Shown here piece after piece: positions 9,702 through 18,429 of a DNA stretch of 64,000 nt (its first letter is position 1; each line of letters opens with the position of its first letter). The notes under the pieces were generated by a model. That model did no database searches. It saw nothing but the letters and a program-made list of their open reading frames with translations, and was not told the origin of the DNA. The stretch spans positions 1 through 64,000 of the forward strand of contig JACPPI010000005.1 of NCBI GenBank assembly GCA_016190985.1. Reading direction: 5' to 3'. The position numbers and the translations under genes are program-made. The stretch comes from Opitutia bacterium. Its GTDB lineage: Bacteria; Verrucomicrobiota; Verrucomicrobiia; Opitutales; Opitutaceae.

Positions 9702-11009
9702 ATGCACCACTTCCGCTACACCGGCCAGAAACTCCATTGCGAGTCCGTCGATCTCGCCGCCGTCGCGCAGCTGCACGGCACCCCGGCCTACGTCTACAGC
9801 GCCAAGACGATCGAGGACAACTGCCGCCGGCTGGCCGCCAGCCTGGCCGGGCTGGACCTGCAGATCTGCTACGCGATGAAGGCCAACTCGAACCTCGCGG
9901 TGCTGCGCCTCTTCTCGAACCTCGGCGCGGCCTTCGACCTCGTCAGCGGCGGCGAGCTCAAGCGCGTGGTGGCGGCGGGCGGCAGCGCGGCGCGCAGCGT
10001 GTTCGCCGGCGTCGGCAAGACCGAGGCCGAGATCCGCCTCGCGCTCGAGACCGGCGTGTTTGGTTTTCATGTGGAGAGCGAACCCGAGCTGGCGCGCATC
10101 AACCACGTGGCCGGCCAGCTGGGCCGCAAGGCCGCCATCGCCATCCGCATCAATCCCGACGTCGACGCCAAGACGCACGCCAAGATCACCACCGGCAAGA
10201 GCGAGAACAAGTTCGGCATCCCGCTCAAGGCCGCCGCCGCCGCCTATGCCGCCGCCGCGAAGTATCCCCACCTGGAGATCAAGGGCGTGCAGATGCACAT
10301 CGGCTCCCAGCTGACCACGGCGGAGCCCTTCATCGAGGCGGTGAAGAAGGTCGTGCCCTTCGTCGAACAATTGAAGAAGGACCATGGCATCACCTATTTC
10401 AGCATCGGCGGCGGCGTGGGCATCATCTATCAGGACGCCCTCGCCAGCGGCGACGCCGCCTGGTGGAGCGCCAAGCCGGAGGCCGAGCGTCCTCTCACCC
10501 CCGAGGCCTACGGCGCCGCGCTCAAGCCGCTCCTCGCCCCGCTCGGGCTGAAGATCCTCCTCGAACCCGGCCGCTTCCTCGTCGGCAACGCCGGCGTGCT
10601 GCTCTCCCGCGTCGAATACCTCAAGCGCGGCTCGGGAAAAAACTTCCTCGTGCTCGACGCCGCCATGAACGACCTCGTGCGCCCCGCCATGTATGAGGCC
10701 TATCACGAGCTCGTGCCGCTGCTGCGCGACACCACGCGGCCCGCGCTCACGGCCGATCTCGTCGGCCCCATCTGCGAATCCGGCGACTGTTTCGCCAAGG
10801 ACCGCACGCTGCAGACCGTGGGCGAGGGCGAATATGTCGCCTTCATGAGCGCCGGCGCCTACGGCTACACCATGGCCAGCCGTTACAACACCCGGCCGAT
10901 GGCCGCCGAGGTGCTCGTGTCGGGCAGCCGCTTCGAGCTGGTCAACGCCCGCGAAAATTTCGAGGCTATGGTGGCCGGGGAAAAAATCCCCGGCTTCCTC
11001 AAAACCTGA
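9702..11009 (+). CDS. lysA: Diaminopimelate decarboxylase
   Basis: A 435-residue fold-type III PLP enzyme that makes L-lysine from meso-diaminopimelate. Lys60 in CYAMKANSN is the Schiff-base lysine; VQMHIGSQL, IGGGVGI and the active-site motif CESGDCFAKDR are present, as is the C-terminal GAYGYTMASRYN. The frame extends 120 codons upstream, but MHHFRYTGQKLHCE matches the family start. The gene is 11 bases upstream of gpsA, which suggests a two-gene operon of unrelated pathways. Confidence 0.96.
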   Translation: MHHFRYTGQKLHCESVDLAAVAQLHGTPAYVYSAKTIEDNCRRLAASLAGLDLQICYAMKANSNLAVLRLFSNLGAAFDLVSGGELKRVVAAGGSAARSVFAGVGKTEAEIRLALETGVFGFHVESEPELARINHVAGQLGRKAAIAIRINPDVDAKTHAKITTGKSENKFGIPLKAAAAAYAAAAKYPHLEIKGVQMHIGSQLTTAEPFIEAVKKVVPFVEQLKKDHGITYFSIGGGVGIIYQDALASGDAAWWSAKPEAERPLTPEAYGAALKPLLAPLGLKILLEPGRFLVGNAGVLLSRVEYLKRGSGKNFLVLDAAMNDLVRPAMYEAYHELVPLLRDTTRPALTADLVGPICESGDCFAKDRTLQTVGEGEYVAFMSAGAYGYTMASRYNTRPMAAEVLVSGSRFELVNARENFEAMVAGEKIPGFLKT

Positions 11010-11020
11010 CGGTCCGCCCC

Positions 11021-12061
11021 ATGTCCGAACCGCGCCCACTTAACTTCACCGTCATCGGGGCGGGCGCCTGGGGCACCGCGATGGCCGTGCACCTCGCCCG
11101 CCGCGGCCAGCACACGACGCTTGTGCCGCGCCGCCCCGTGCACGCCGCCCAACTGCGGGCCGCGGGCGAAAACCTCGACTATCTGCCCGGCATCCGGTTG
11201 CCCGACTCGCTGGCCGTGACCGCCGACCTGCGGGCCGCTTTGCTTGAAGCGGACGTGGCGCTCATCGCCTCCCCGTCGCAGTCCCTGCGCGCCTGGTGCG
11301 AGCAGATGTGCGCCGTGCTGCACGACACCTCGCGGCTCCAGCTCTTCCTCAGCCTTGTCAAGGGCCTGGAGATCGGCACCCACCTCCGCCCGAGCGAGAT
11401 GATGGCCCAGATCCTGCCCGGCCTGAATTGCGGCACGCTGACGGGGCCGACCAACGCCGCCGAGGTGGCGCGCGGCCTGCCCGCCGCGATGGTGATGGCC
11501 GCGCAGCGCGCCGACGAGTTCGTGCCCAAGGTGCAGGCGGCCATGAGCGGCCCGACCCTGCGCATCTACACCAGCGACGACCTCGCCGGCGCCGAATACG
11601 GCGCCAGCCTCAAGAACATCTACGCCATCGCCGCCGGCCTGTGCGACGGCCTGAAATTGGGCGACAATTCCAAGGCCGCGCTGCTGACCCGCGCCGTGAC
11701 CGAGATGGTCCGCGTCGGCACGGCGCTCGGGGCGAAACCCGACACCTTCTACGGCCTGAGCGGCTTCGGCGATCTTGTCGCCACCAGCCACGGCGCCTGG
11801 AGCCGCAACCGCGAGTTCGGCGAGAAGATCGGCGCGGGCAAATCCGTCGCCGAGCTGCTCGCCGGCCGCAAGACCGTGGTCGAGGGCCACCGCACCACCG
11901 AGGCGCTGCACGGCCTCTGCCGGGAGCGCGGCATCACCGCGCCAATCCTGGCCGAGGTCTACGCCATTCTCTATCAGGACAAGAAGCCCGCCGACGCCCT
12001 GCACGCGCTCATGACCCGCGAGCTGAAGCGCGAGACCGCATCGCCGTTCCCGAAGAAGTGA
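11021..12061 (+). CDS. gpsA: NAD(P)H-dependent glycerol-3-phosphate dehydrogenase
   Basis: The 346-residue product has an N-terminal Rossmann fold (VIGAGAWGTAMAVHLARRG), the LVKGLEIGT strand and the C-terminal catalytic helix GASLKNIYAIAAGLCDGL, in which the lysine is the catalytic residue, followed by GLSGFGDLVATSHGAWSRN. It reduces dihydroxyacetone phosphate to sn-glycerol-3-phosphate for phospholipid synthesis. It follows lysA by 11 bases. Confidence 0.96.
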   Translation: MSEPRPLNFTVIGAGAWGTAMAVHLARRGQHTTLVPRRPVHAAQLRAAGENLDYLPGIRLPDSLAVTADLRAALLEADVALIASPSQSLRAWCEQMCAVLHDTSRLQLFLSLVKGLEIGTHLRPSEMMAQILPGLNCGTLTGPTNAAEVARGLPAAMVMAAQRADEFVPKVQAAMSGPTLRIYTSDDLAGAEYGASLKNIYAIAAGLCDGLKLGDNSKAALLTRAVTEMVRVGTALGAKPDTFYGLSGFGDLVATSHGAWSRNREFGEKIGAGKSVAELLAGRKTVVEGHRTTEALHGLCRERGITAPILAEVYAILYQDKKPADALHALMTRELKRETASPFPKK

Positions 12062-12149
12062 CCGCGCCTCTTTCGCGAAAGGTAAACGGTAAAGCACAGC
12101 ACGACCCCTGCTATGAGCCCACGACGGAACTTGGCCGCCGATAACGCTC

Positions 12150-12575
12150 ATGACATTTGAAATACACAACCACGTAGGAGTCGGACCGATTAGGTTTGGC
12201 ATGTCACCGATCGCCGTTCGGCAAGCGCTTGGCGTAGCATTCGAGAGCTTCAAACGAACGCCACAGAGTGATCATCCGTGCGATTATTTTCCTGAACTCC
12301 AGTGCTTCGTTTACTATGATGCGAGCGGGAGTGCTGAAGCCGCTGAATTTGCGGAGCCTGCTGCGCCAATGCTGCGAGGCGTAAACCTGCTAAGTATCGG
12401 CTTTGCGGATTTGGTCGAGCGAATCACAGCGCAAGACCCGGAAGTTGAGATCGAAGATGACGGATTAACTTCGGAGAGTTTGGGTGTTAGCTGCTACGCA
12501 CCATCCGCAGAGGATGAACCTGAGGCCCCTCCTGAAAGCGTGATGGTGTTCGTGCGTGGTTATTTCAAAAAGTAG
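12150..12575 (+). CDS. Hypothetical protein, lower GC than neighbours
   Basis: A 141-residue acidic protein with no signal or membrane segment. The opening (VGVGPIRFGMSPIAVRQALG) and the glutamate-rich end (APSAEDEPEAPPESVMVFV) resemble small stand-alone proteins often found near toxin or secretion loci as putative immunity proteins, but no toxin is adjacent, so I assign no function. Codon use is visibly poorer in G and C than in gpsA or the convergent transporter 14 bases downstream, which suggests acquisition by transfer. Confidence 0.6.
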   Translation: MTFEIHNHVGVGPIRFGMSPIAVRQALGVAFESFKRTPQSDHPCDYFPELQCFVYYDASGSAEAAEFAEPAAPMLRGVNLLSIGFADLVERITAQDPEVEIEDDGLTSESLGVSCYAPSAEDEPEAPPESVMVFVRGYFKK

Positions 12576-12589
12576 CCGCCCTAGTGGGG

Positions 12590-13912
12590 TCAGGCGGCCG
12601 GGCTTTCGTCGGGTGGGTGGTCCCCATCGCGGTGCGCGACCAGCACTCGGGGCAGGAAGGGGATGGCGAACAGCACGAGGGCGGAGGTGCCCGAGTTCAG
12701 CAGGATCATGCCGGTGAAACTGCGGCCGAGTTTTTCGTAGATCCAGGAGCCGATCAGATCCGAGCCAGAGACCGACAGGCTGCCCAGGCTGAAGATCAGC
12801 GCGTAGCCGAGCGCGGCGAACTGCTTGGGCGTGGCGCGGGCCAGCAGGTCGAAGATCGGCATGAACGCCAGCGCGGTGCAGAGCCCATACAGAGCCTCGA
12901 TCAACACGGCCGCTCCCATCGACTGGTAGCCGAAATACGCCAGCGAGGAGACCGCATGTAGGGCCACGCCCGCCCACAGCAGCCTGCCGAGAGTGATGCG
13001 GCGGCAGAGCCGCATGTAGAAGAGACTGCCGGTCAGCCCGGCCGCCGCCGAGATGAAGCCGAGGTAGCCGATGTATTGCGGGGACAGCTTGATCGTCTCG
13101 CTCTGATGATAGAACAGCGGGGTGCCGAAGCCCGGCGAGAACTTGATGAGCACCCAGAAGCCGGCGGCCGTCCAGAGGGTTCGCTGCCGGAACAACTCCC
13201 GGAAATGCGCCCAGGTCCACCGGGATTTGTCCGGTCCGGTGGCCGGCCCGCCGCCGTTTTCGCGCAGCATCCGGGCAAAGATCACGACCAAAATGAGCAT
13301 GAGGGCCGCGTTGATCAGGAAGCCGTAGTGGAGCAGGTGCGTGGCGATCCAGCCGCCGGAAAGCCCCGCCACGAGCCAGCCGAAGCTCTCCGTGCCGCTG
13401 CGCACCGCGCTGATGCGGCCGGTGGCGCGGAGCGCCTGGCCGACCTCGACGAGCATGCCGCCAAGCGTAGTGTGCACCATCATCAGTGCGAAGTTGATGG
13501 CCAGCACCAGCCACAACATGGACTCGTAGGTGCCGTGGGCAAAGGTCAGCGCCAGCCAGAGGCCCGCGGCGAGGGCGGAGAACGCGACCAGGTATCCCTG
13601 CCGGCGCGTGCCGAAGAGCGGCACGTTGTCGGCGAGCAGGCCGGCGAACGGCTTGCAATACCAGGCGAGCTTGGTGACGAAAAAGAAGCCGGCGAGCTGC
13701 GCCGCCGTCAGGTGCAGATTGTCTTTGAGCAGGTAACGGAGGGCCAGATTGGCGATGCCCTCGCGGTAGTCGCACAGCGTCAGGAACAGATAGCCGGAGC
13801 CCACGAGCATCAGGGCGGCGCGCAAGCGCGCGCCTTCCGGCTGGTCCTCGCGTCCGAAGGAGAGACCGCTGCCGCCGGCTGCCGTGGTCGCGGTCTGGTT
13901 CTCCGATGTCAT
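12590..13912 (-). CDS. BT1/folate-biopterin-type MFS transporter
   Basis: A 440-residue polytopic protein with about 12 membrane segments. The N-terminal signature (LTAAQLAGFFFVTKLAWYCK followed by PFAGLLADNVPLFGTRRQGY) is typical of the BT1 family of the major facilitator superfamily. Known members move folates or pterins, but most bacterial ones have no assigned substrate. The gene is the last of a packed leftward operon: its start overlaps the end of the CoA-transferase gene by four bases. That context suggests import or export of an organic acid or sugar metabolite, which is inference. Confidence 0.75.
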   Translation of the reverse strand: MTSENQTATTAAGGSGLSFGREDQPEGARLRAALMLVGSGYLFLTLCDYREGIANLALRYLLKDNLHLTAAQLAGFFFVTKLAWYCKPFAGLLADNVPLFGTRRQGYLVAFSALAAGLWLALTFAHGTYESMLWLVLAINFALMMVHTTLGGMLVEVGQALRATGRISAVRSGTESFGWLVAGLSGGWIATHLLHYGFLINAALMLILVVIFARMLRENGGGPATGPDKSRWTWAHFRELFRQRTLWTAAGFWVLIKFSPGFGTPLFYHQSETIKLSPQYIGYLGFISAAAGLTGSLFYMRLCRRITLGRLLWAGVALHAVSSLAYFGYQSMGAAVLIEALYGLCTALAFMPIFDLLARATPKQFAALGYALIFSLGSLSVSGSDLIGSWIYEKLGRSFTGMILLNSGTSALVLFAIPFLPRVLVAHRDGDHPPDESPAA

Positions 13913-15144
13913 TTTTCCCGGGTGGCTTCGATCACCACGCCTTCGGTTTGCAACCGGGCGTAGGCGGAATCATCGACGCCCAGCTCGGCGAGGAGCGCGC
14001 GGTTGTGCTCGCCCAGCCGGGGGGCCGGGGTGCGGATCGAGCCGGGCGTGCCGAGCAGGCGCGGCACCACGTGGTGCATGGCGAGACCGGACGTCTCCGG
14101 GTCGGGGTAGTCGGCGAGAATTTCGCGTTGGATGAAGTGCGGGTCCTCGAGGATCTGGGGCACGTCGTAGATCGGGCCGACGGTGACCTCCGCCTTCTCG
14201 AAGAAGGCCACGTTCTCCGCCTGGGTGTGCCGGCCCATGAAGGCGCCGATGATGGCATCGAGTTCCGCGGCGTTTTTCACCCGGTCGTCGTTGGTGCGGA
14301 AACGCGGATCTTCGATCAGATCGGCGCGCCCCATGGCGCGGAACAGGCGCTCGGTCATGCCCTGGGTCGAGGCGGAGAGCGCGACGTATTTGCGGTCGCG
14401 GCACAGGTAGACGTTGCGCGGGGCGGAGTTGGTCGAGCGGCTGCCCGTGCGCGGCCGGGTCTTGCCCGTCAGCCGGTAGTTGGCGGCCTGCGGGCTGAGG
14501 ATGGCGAACAACGGATCGAGCAGCGGCAGGTCGATGACCTGGCCGCGGCCGCCGTTGTGCTCAACCTCGCGCAGGGCGATCATGACGGCGGAGGCGCCGT
14601 AGAGTCCGGCGACGCCGTCGGCCAGATACATCGGGGGGAGCACCGGTTCGCGGTCCTCAAATCCGTTGATGGCGGCGAAGCCTGACATGCCCTCGATGAT
14701 GGTGCCGAAACCCGGGCGCTGGCTGTAAGGGCCGTCCTGCCCCCAGCCCGAGATGCGCACGACGGTGAGCTTCGGGTTGAGCGCGTGCAGATCCGCGGGG
14801 GCGAGGCCCATCTTTTCCAGCACGCCGGGGCGGAAGCTTTCGATGAGCAGCGTGGCCGAGGAGACCAGCCGGCGGAGCAGGCCGATGGCGGCGGGCTTGC
14901 GCAGGTCGAGCGCGAGGCTCTTCTTGTTGCGCGCATAAATCTTCCAGTGCGTGGACACGCCTTTGGTCTGCCACGCGCGCAGCGTGTCGCCCTCGGGCGG
15001 CTCGACCTTGATGACCTCGGCGCCGAAATCACCGAGGATCTGGGTCAGCACGTTGCCGGCAAACAGGCGCGAGAGATCCAGCACGCGGAGACCGCGCAAC
15101 GGGCCGCGCGCCCCCGGATCGTAGTCGCGTTTCTTCAGCGGCAT
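13909..15144 (-). CDS. CaiB/BaiF family (class III) CoA-transferase
   Basis: The 411-residue product opens with GLRVLDLSRLFAGNVLTQIL and GDFGAEVIKVEPPEGDTLR, the signature of family III CoA-transferases, and has MYLADGVAGLYGA, whose aspartate corresponds to the acyl-anhydride-forming aspartate of formyl-CoA transferase, then GRGQVIDLPLLDPL. It should move CoA between two carboxylic acids; the acids are not identifiable. It lies nine bases downstream of a CitE-like lyase gene and overlaps the transporter gene by four bases. Pairing a CoA-transferase with a CitE-like lyase recalls citramalate/itaconate or malyl-CoA routes. Confidence 0.88.
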   Translation of the reverse strand: MPLKKRDYDPGARGPLRGLRVLDLSRLFAGNVLTQILGDFGAEVIKVEPPEGDTLRAWQTKGVSTHWKIYARNKKSLALDLRKPAAIGLLRRLVSSATLLIESFRPGVLEKMGLAPADLHALNPKLTVVRISGWGQDGPYSQRPGFGTIIEGMSGFAAINGFEDREPVLPPMYLADGVAGLYGASAVMIALREVEHNGGRGQVIDLPLLDPLFAILSPQAANYRLTGKTRPRTGSRSTNSAPRNVYLCRDRKYVALSASTQGMTERLFRAMGRADLIEDPRFRTNDDRVKNAAELDAIIGAFMGRHTQAENVAFFEKAEVTVGPIYDVPQILEDPHFIQREILADYPDPETSGLAMHHVVPRLLGTPGSIRTPAPRLGEHNRALLAELGVDDSAYARLQTEGVVIEATREK

Positions 15145-15153
15145 GGTGCGGGG

Positions 15154-16014
15154 TCACGCCGCCGGGGGCGGCAGTTGGCGGGCGATGGCGAGGACGGCGC
15201 GGGCGCGCCGGATGAAAGGCGCGTCGATCATCCGGCCGTCCAGCGTGAAGGCGCCGGCGGTTGACCGGCCGGCGGCTTCCACCACGCGTTGCGCGAAGGC
15301 GATCTCCTGGTCGGTGGGGCGGAAAACTTCGTTGGCCAGAGCGACCTGGCTCGGGTGGATGCAGCTCTTGCCGATGTAACCCAGGCGCTTGGCGGCCAGC
15401 GCCTCCGTGCGGAAGCCCTCGGCATCCTTGAAGTTCGCATACACCGCGTCGCAGGCCCAGAGGCCGGCTTCGCCGGCGGCCAGGCGCACCGCCAGCTGGA
15501 GCTGGTGGATGGCGGCGGCATCGGCGCGGTCGATGCCGAGGGGTTCGAGCAGATCGGCGAAACCGACCTGCAGGCCCGCGACGCGCGGATCGGCGCCGGC
15601 GATCTCCGCCGCGAACCGGAGACCGCGGGGCGATTCGACGTTGGCCAGGATGCCGATGGGCCGGGCGAGGCCGCGGTCCTTTTCCAGGCGGGCGAGGGCC
15701 CGGGCGACGCTGCGGATATCATCGGCCGACTCCACCTTGGGCACATTGACCAGATCGAGGCGCGGGCCGACCACCGCGGCGAGGTCGGCCTCGAACTGCG
15801 GGGTCGTGAGGCCGTTCACCCGCACCAGGAGGATTTTTTTCGACGCGGCCGCCTCGGGCGATTGCAGAAGCTGCGCGACGAGCCGCCGCGCCCCGGCCTT
15901 GGCCGTCTCGAGCACGGAGTCCTCGAGGTCGAAGCTCAGGGCGTCGGCCTGGCCGGCGAGGGCCTTGGGAAAAAGTTCCGGCCGGGAGCCGGGCACGAAG
16001 AGTTTGCTGCGCAT
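15154..16014 (-). CDS. CitE-like acyl-CoA lyase (HpcH/HpaI family)
   Basis: A 286-residue TIM-barrel enzyme opening MRSKLFVPGSRPELF, with the metal/substrate motifs ALSFDLEDSV, LLVRVNGL, ILANVESPRGL and YIGKSCIHPSQV. This is the stand-alone CitE-like group (malyl-CoA, beta-methylmalyl-CoA or citramalyl-CoA lyases) and not the citrate lyase complex, because no CitD/CitF genes are present. With the CoA-transferase next door it could activate and cleave a hydroxy-acid into acetyl-CoA or propionyl-CoA plus a 2-oxoacid. No hydratase gene is adjacent. It follows the TIM-barrel/FGE-like gene by 18 bases. Confidence 0.87.
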   Translation of the reverse strand: MRSKLFVPGSRPELFPKALAGQADALSFDLEDSVLETAKAGARRLVAQLLQSPEAAASKKILLVRVNGLTTPQFEADLAAVVGPRLDLVNVPKVESADDIRSVARALARLEKDRGLARPIGILANVESPRGLRFAAEIAGADPRVAGLQVGFADLLEPLGIDRADAAAIHQLQLAVRLAAGEAGLWACDAVYANFKDAEGFRTEALAAKRLGYIGKSCIHPSQVALANEVFRPTDQEIAFAQRVVEAAGRSTAGAFTLDGRMIDAPFIRRARAVLAIARQLPPPAA

Positions 16015-16032
16015 GGGTGGGTTGCGGCGGTC

Positions 16033-18189
16033 TCAGCCGGCGTCCGCGACACAGCGGAAGCCGAGCATGCCGCTGCGGTCCTTGCCCGGGGCCATGAGGA
16101 GGTATTTGCCGTGCTGGTCGAGTTGGTAGGCCTGCGGGAAATACCAGTGCGAGGTCTGCGGCTGGTAGGCGCTGCCGCCCCGCAGCACGGCGGCGCGGGT
16201 GTGCTCGTCGCGGAACTCGTCCGTCCATTGCCAGACATTGCCGACCAGGTCCATGACGCCGAAGGGGCTGGCGCCGCCCGGGTGCGCGTCGACATTGGCC
16301 GGGGGCAGAAGCGTGCGCCCGCGGTTGGGAGTGGGGACATTGGCGGCATTCCATTCGTTGCCCCAGGGGAAAAGCCGGCCATCGGTGCCTTGGGCGGCGT
16401 ATTGCCACTCCCATTCGTGCGGGAGGCGCTTGCCGGCCCAGGCCGCATAGGCGCGGGCATCCTCGATCGCCACCCAGGTGACCGGCTTCTTTTCGGAGCC
16501 ACGCGGCGGAGCGCCGCGTTTCCAGTGACGGAGGAAGTTGTGGTCGTCGGCCGGCTGGTAGCCTGTCGCATCGATGAACTCCTTGAACTGGGCGTTCGTG
16601 ACCGGGAAGCGGTCGATATGGTAGGCCGGCGGCCTGAGCTGGCGCAGGTGCGAGCGGCGCGGAGAGTTTTCCCAAGGGTATTGCACGTCGTGACCCACCC
16701 AGGTGAACCCCTCGATCTCGATGCCGGTGACGCGGAACTCAAAATCTCCGGCCGGGATCGTGACCATGCCCCGCGGCGCTTTGGCCACACGGCGCGTCGC
16801 CTTGACGGGCGCCATTTGTTGCGGAAGGAAACGCCACTCGGCGGACAAGCTTTGCAATGGCGTGCGCGTGAGCGAGCGGCGCTCCCGCAAAAAGGCGGAC
16901 AGGTTCTTGATCTTCGCCCCGCGCTCCACGGCCAGCACGGCGCCGAAGCCCCGGCATTCAAGCGGGAAGGCGAGGGTGGCGAAGCCATCCTTCAGGGCGG
17001 GCTTGAGCACGGCTCCGCTCCAGGCGTCGCAGTAGGTCCGCCCGTCCTGGTGGGCGACGCGCAGCTGAGGGCCCGCCAGTTCGTATTCGTTGCGGTTGAC
17101 CACGGTCCAGAGGGTCGCGGTCTTGCCGGGAAACATCGAGGCGAAGACGTTGTGCTGGCAGGTATGGGCGTAGGGCTCCCAGCCGGGGCTGACGAGCAGG
17201 TCGGGGAACCGGCGGTAGAGGTGCGAGATCCGGCGGAGGGCGGCGGCGTCCCGCGGCGTGAACTGGTTCCAGACGCCCCAGATGTTCTCCCACGAGTTGT
17301 AGCCCGTGCCGTTGAAGAAGATGTAGTGAAAGTCGTTCGTGCGGTCGCGGCCCCACCGGTTTTCGGTGTTGGTCATGTGGCGCGGCTCGAGCCACTTCAG
17401 CTTGCTGACCGGCAGGACGACCTGGTCGGGCAGCAGCTTGCCCCAGCTCTGGAGGTTCCAGGCCAGCGCCTCGTCGGAAAGCGGGACCGCCTCCGGCTCG
17501 AAGACCAACGGGTGCTTCTGCTTCAGCGCGGCGTCGAAGAAGGCGCGAGGCACGCCGCTGTAGGTGTCGCCATTGACGCCGTCCGCGCCGATGGCCTTGG
17601 CCAGGCGGACGACCGCTTCCCAGTCGGACAGCCCGGAACTGCGGGTGCCGTTGTCCCAAGCCATAGTGGGGATGAACACCTTCACGCCGCGACGATGGAA
17701 GTCCGCGACTACGCGCTTGAGGCCTTTCAGTCCGCCGGGCAGGTCGTTCGCGAGCTCGAATTGGTTGCGGTCGTCGATGCCGATGTTCGGGTAGACATAC
17801 CACAGGAGCACGCTGTCAATGCCGCCGTAGCGCCGGTTCAGGTCGTCCAGGTAGCGGTCGACCGTGTAGCGGCGCTTCACCGGGTCGTAGAAATACCGGT
17901 CCTCGACCATCATCTGGGCATGGACGAAGTTGCGTTGGGACCACTTCAGGTCCTTTCGCTCGTAGTTCGCTCCGCTGTAGCCGATGCGGATGAGGTGCTC
18001 GTGGCGCCACTCCCGGAAATCACGCAACCAGGCCGGGGCCGCGGCATTCACGTCCTGCTTCCATTGGCCGATCGTCTGGAAGGGCCAGCCCGGCATGCTG
18101 ACAGGCAGGGGCAGGTGCGGACCGTTGCGCGCATGCGAGAGCTGGAACTCGGCAAGGCGGGAGGAAGGGGCGCGTGACGTCTTGCTCAT
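16033..18189 (-). CDS. TIM-barrel glycosidase-like protein fused to an FGE-like domain
   Basis: The 718-residue protein has two parts. Residues 1 to about 450 look like a glycoside-hydrolase-type barrel (YGGIDSVLLWYVYPNIGIDD, GVKVFIPTMAWDNGT, GADGVNGDTYSGVP), with no clear assigned family. Residues from about 475 to the end form a formylglycine-generating-enzyme/SUMF1-like domain (VTIPAGDFEF, YHIDRFPVTNAQFKEFI, VTWVAIEDARAYAAWAGKRL, GNVWQWTDEF, VLRGGSAYQPQ). The two active-site cysteines of true FGE, expected just after GGS, are absent (GGSAYQPQTSHWYF), so it is probably not a formylglycine synthase. It leads the leftward operon with citE-like, caiB-like and transporter genes; a LacI-type operator lies 124 bases upstream. 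Confidence 0.75.
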   Translation of the reverse strand: MSKTSRAPSSRLAEFQLSHARNGPHLPLPVSMPGWPFQTIGQWKQDVNAAAPAWLRDFREWRHEHLIRIGYSGANYERKDLKWSQRNFVHAQMMVEDRYFYDPVKRRYTVDRYLDDLNRRYGGIDSVLLWYVYPNIGIDDRNQFELANDLPGGLKGLKRVVADFHRRGVKVFIPTMAWDNGTRSSGLSDWEAVVRLAKAIGADGVNGDTYSGVPRAFFDAALKQKHPLVFEPEAVPLSDEALAWNLQSWGKLLPDQVVLPVSKLKWLEPRHMTNTENRWGRDRTNDFHYIFFNGTGYNSWENIWGVWNQFTPRDAAALRRISHLYRRFPDLLVSPGWEPYAHTCQHNVFASMFPGKTATLWTVVNRNEYELAGPQLRVAHQDGRTYCDAWSGAVLKPALKDGFATLAFPLECRGFGAVLAVERGAKIKNLSAFLRERRSLTRTPLQSLSAEWRFLPQQMAPVKATRRVAKAPRGMVTIPAGDFEFRVTGIEIEGFTWVGHDVQYPWENSPRRSHLRQLRPPAYHIDRFPVTNAQFKEFIDATGYQPADDHNFLRHWKRGAPPRGSEKKPVTWVAIEDARAYAAWAGKRLPHEWEWQYAAQGTDGRLFPWGNEWNAANVPTPNRGRTLLPPANVDAHPGGASPFGVMDLVGNVWQWTDEFRDEHTRAAVLRGGSAYQPQTSHWYFPQAYQLDQHGKYLLMAPGKDRSGMLGFRCVADAG

Positions 18190-18312
18190 AGACGGGAAGA
18201 GGGGATCACGCGCGCAGGTTGGCAGATACGGAAGAGGAAGGCATGACGAAAGTGCACGAAACCAGAAAGGCCGCCGGCGGGGGCGCAAGCGTCCGGAATC
18301 CGGGAAGAACGT

Positions 18313-18324
18313 GCAAACGTTTGC
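18313..18324. promoter_or_regulatory. LacI-family operator between the FGE-like operon and lacI gene
   Basis: A perfect 12-base palindrome, GCAAACGTTTGC, with the central CG typical of LacI-family operators. It sits in the divergent region, 106 bases before the regulator ATG and 124 bases before the FGE-like gene, so it could control both directions. Three other perfect copies occur in this locus. A degenerate half copy (AAACGTT) lies at 18419-18425, next to the regulator start. Confidence 0.8.
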
Positions 18325-18429
18325 GCATGAAGGGTGGACTGTCTAATCAAATCGTGCCTTGCTTGCGGCGGGCCGGATACGCAATTTTCCGCTCCTCCTC
18401 CCACCCCGTCCATCCAGAAACGTTCCCCA

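Noticed and set aside
15289-18177. A 962-codon open frame on the plus strand
   Set aside because: It is the reverse-strand shadow of the CitE-like and FGE-like genes. Its translation is low-complexity Gly/Ala/Arg/Val without family motifs, a usual effect of high GC.
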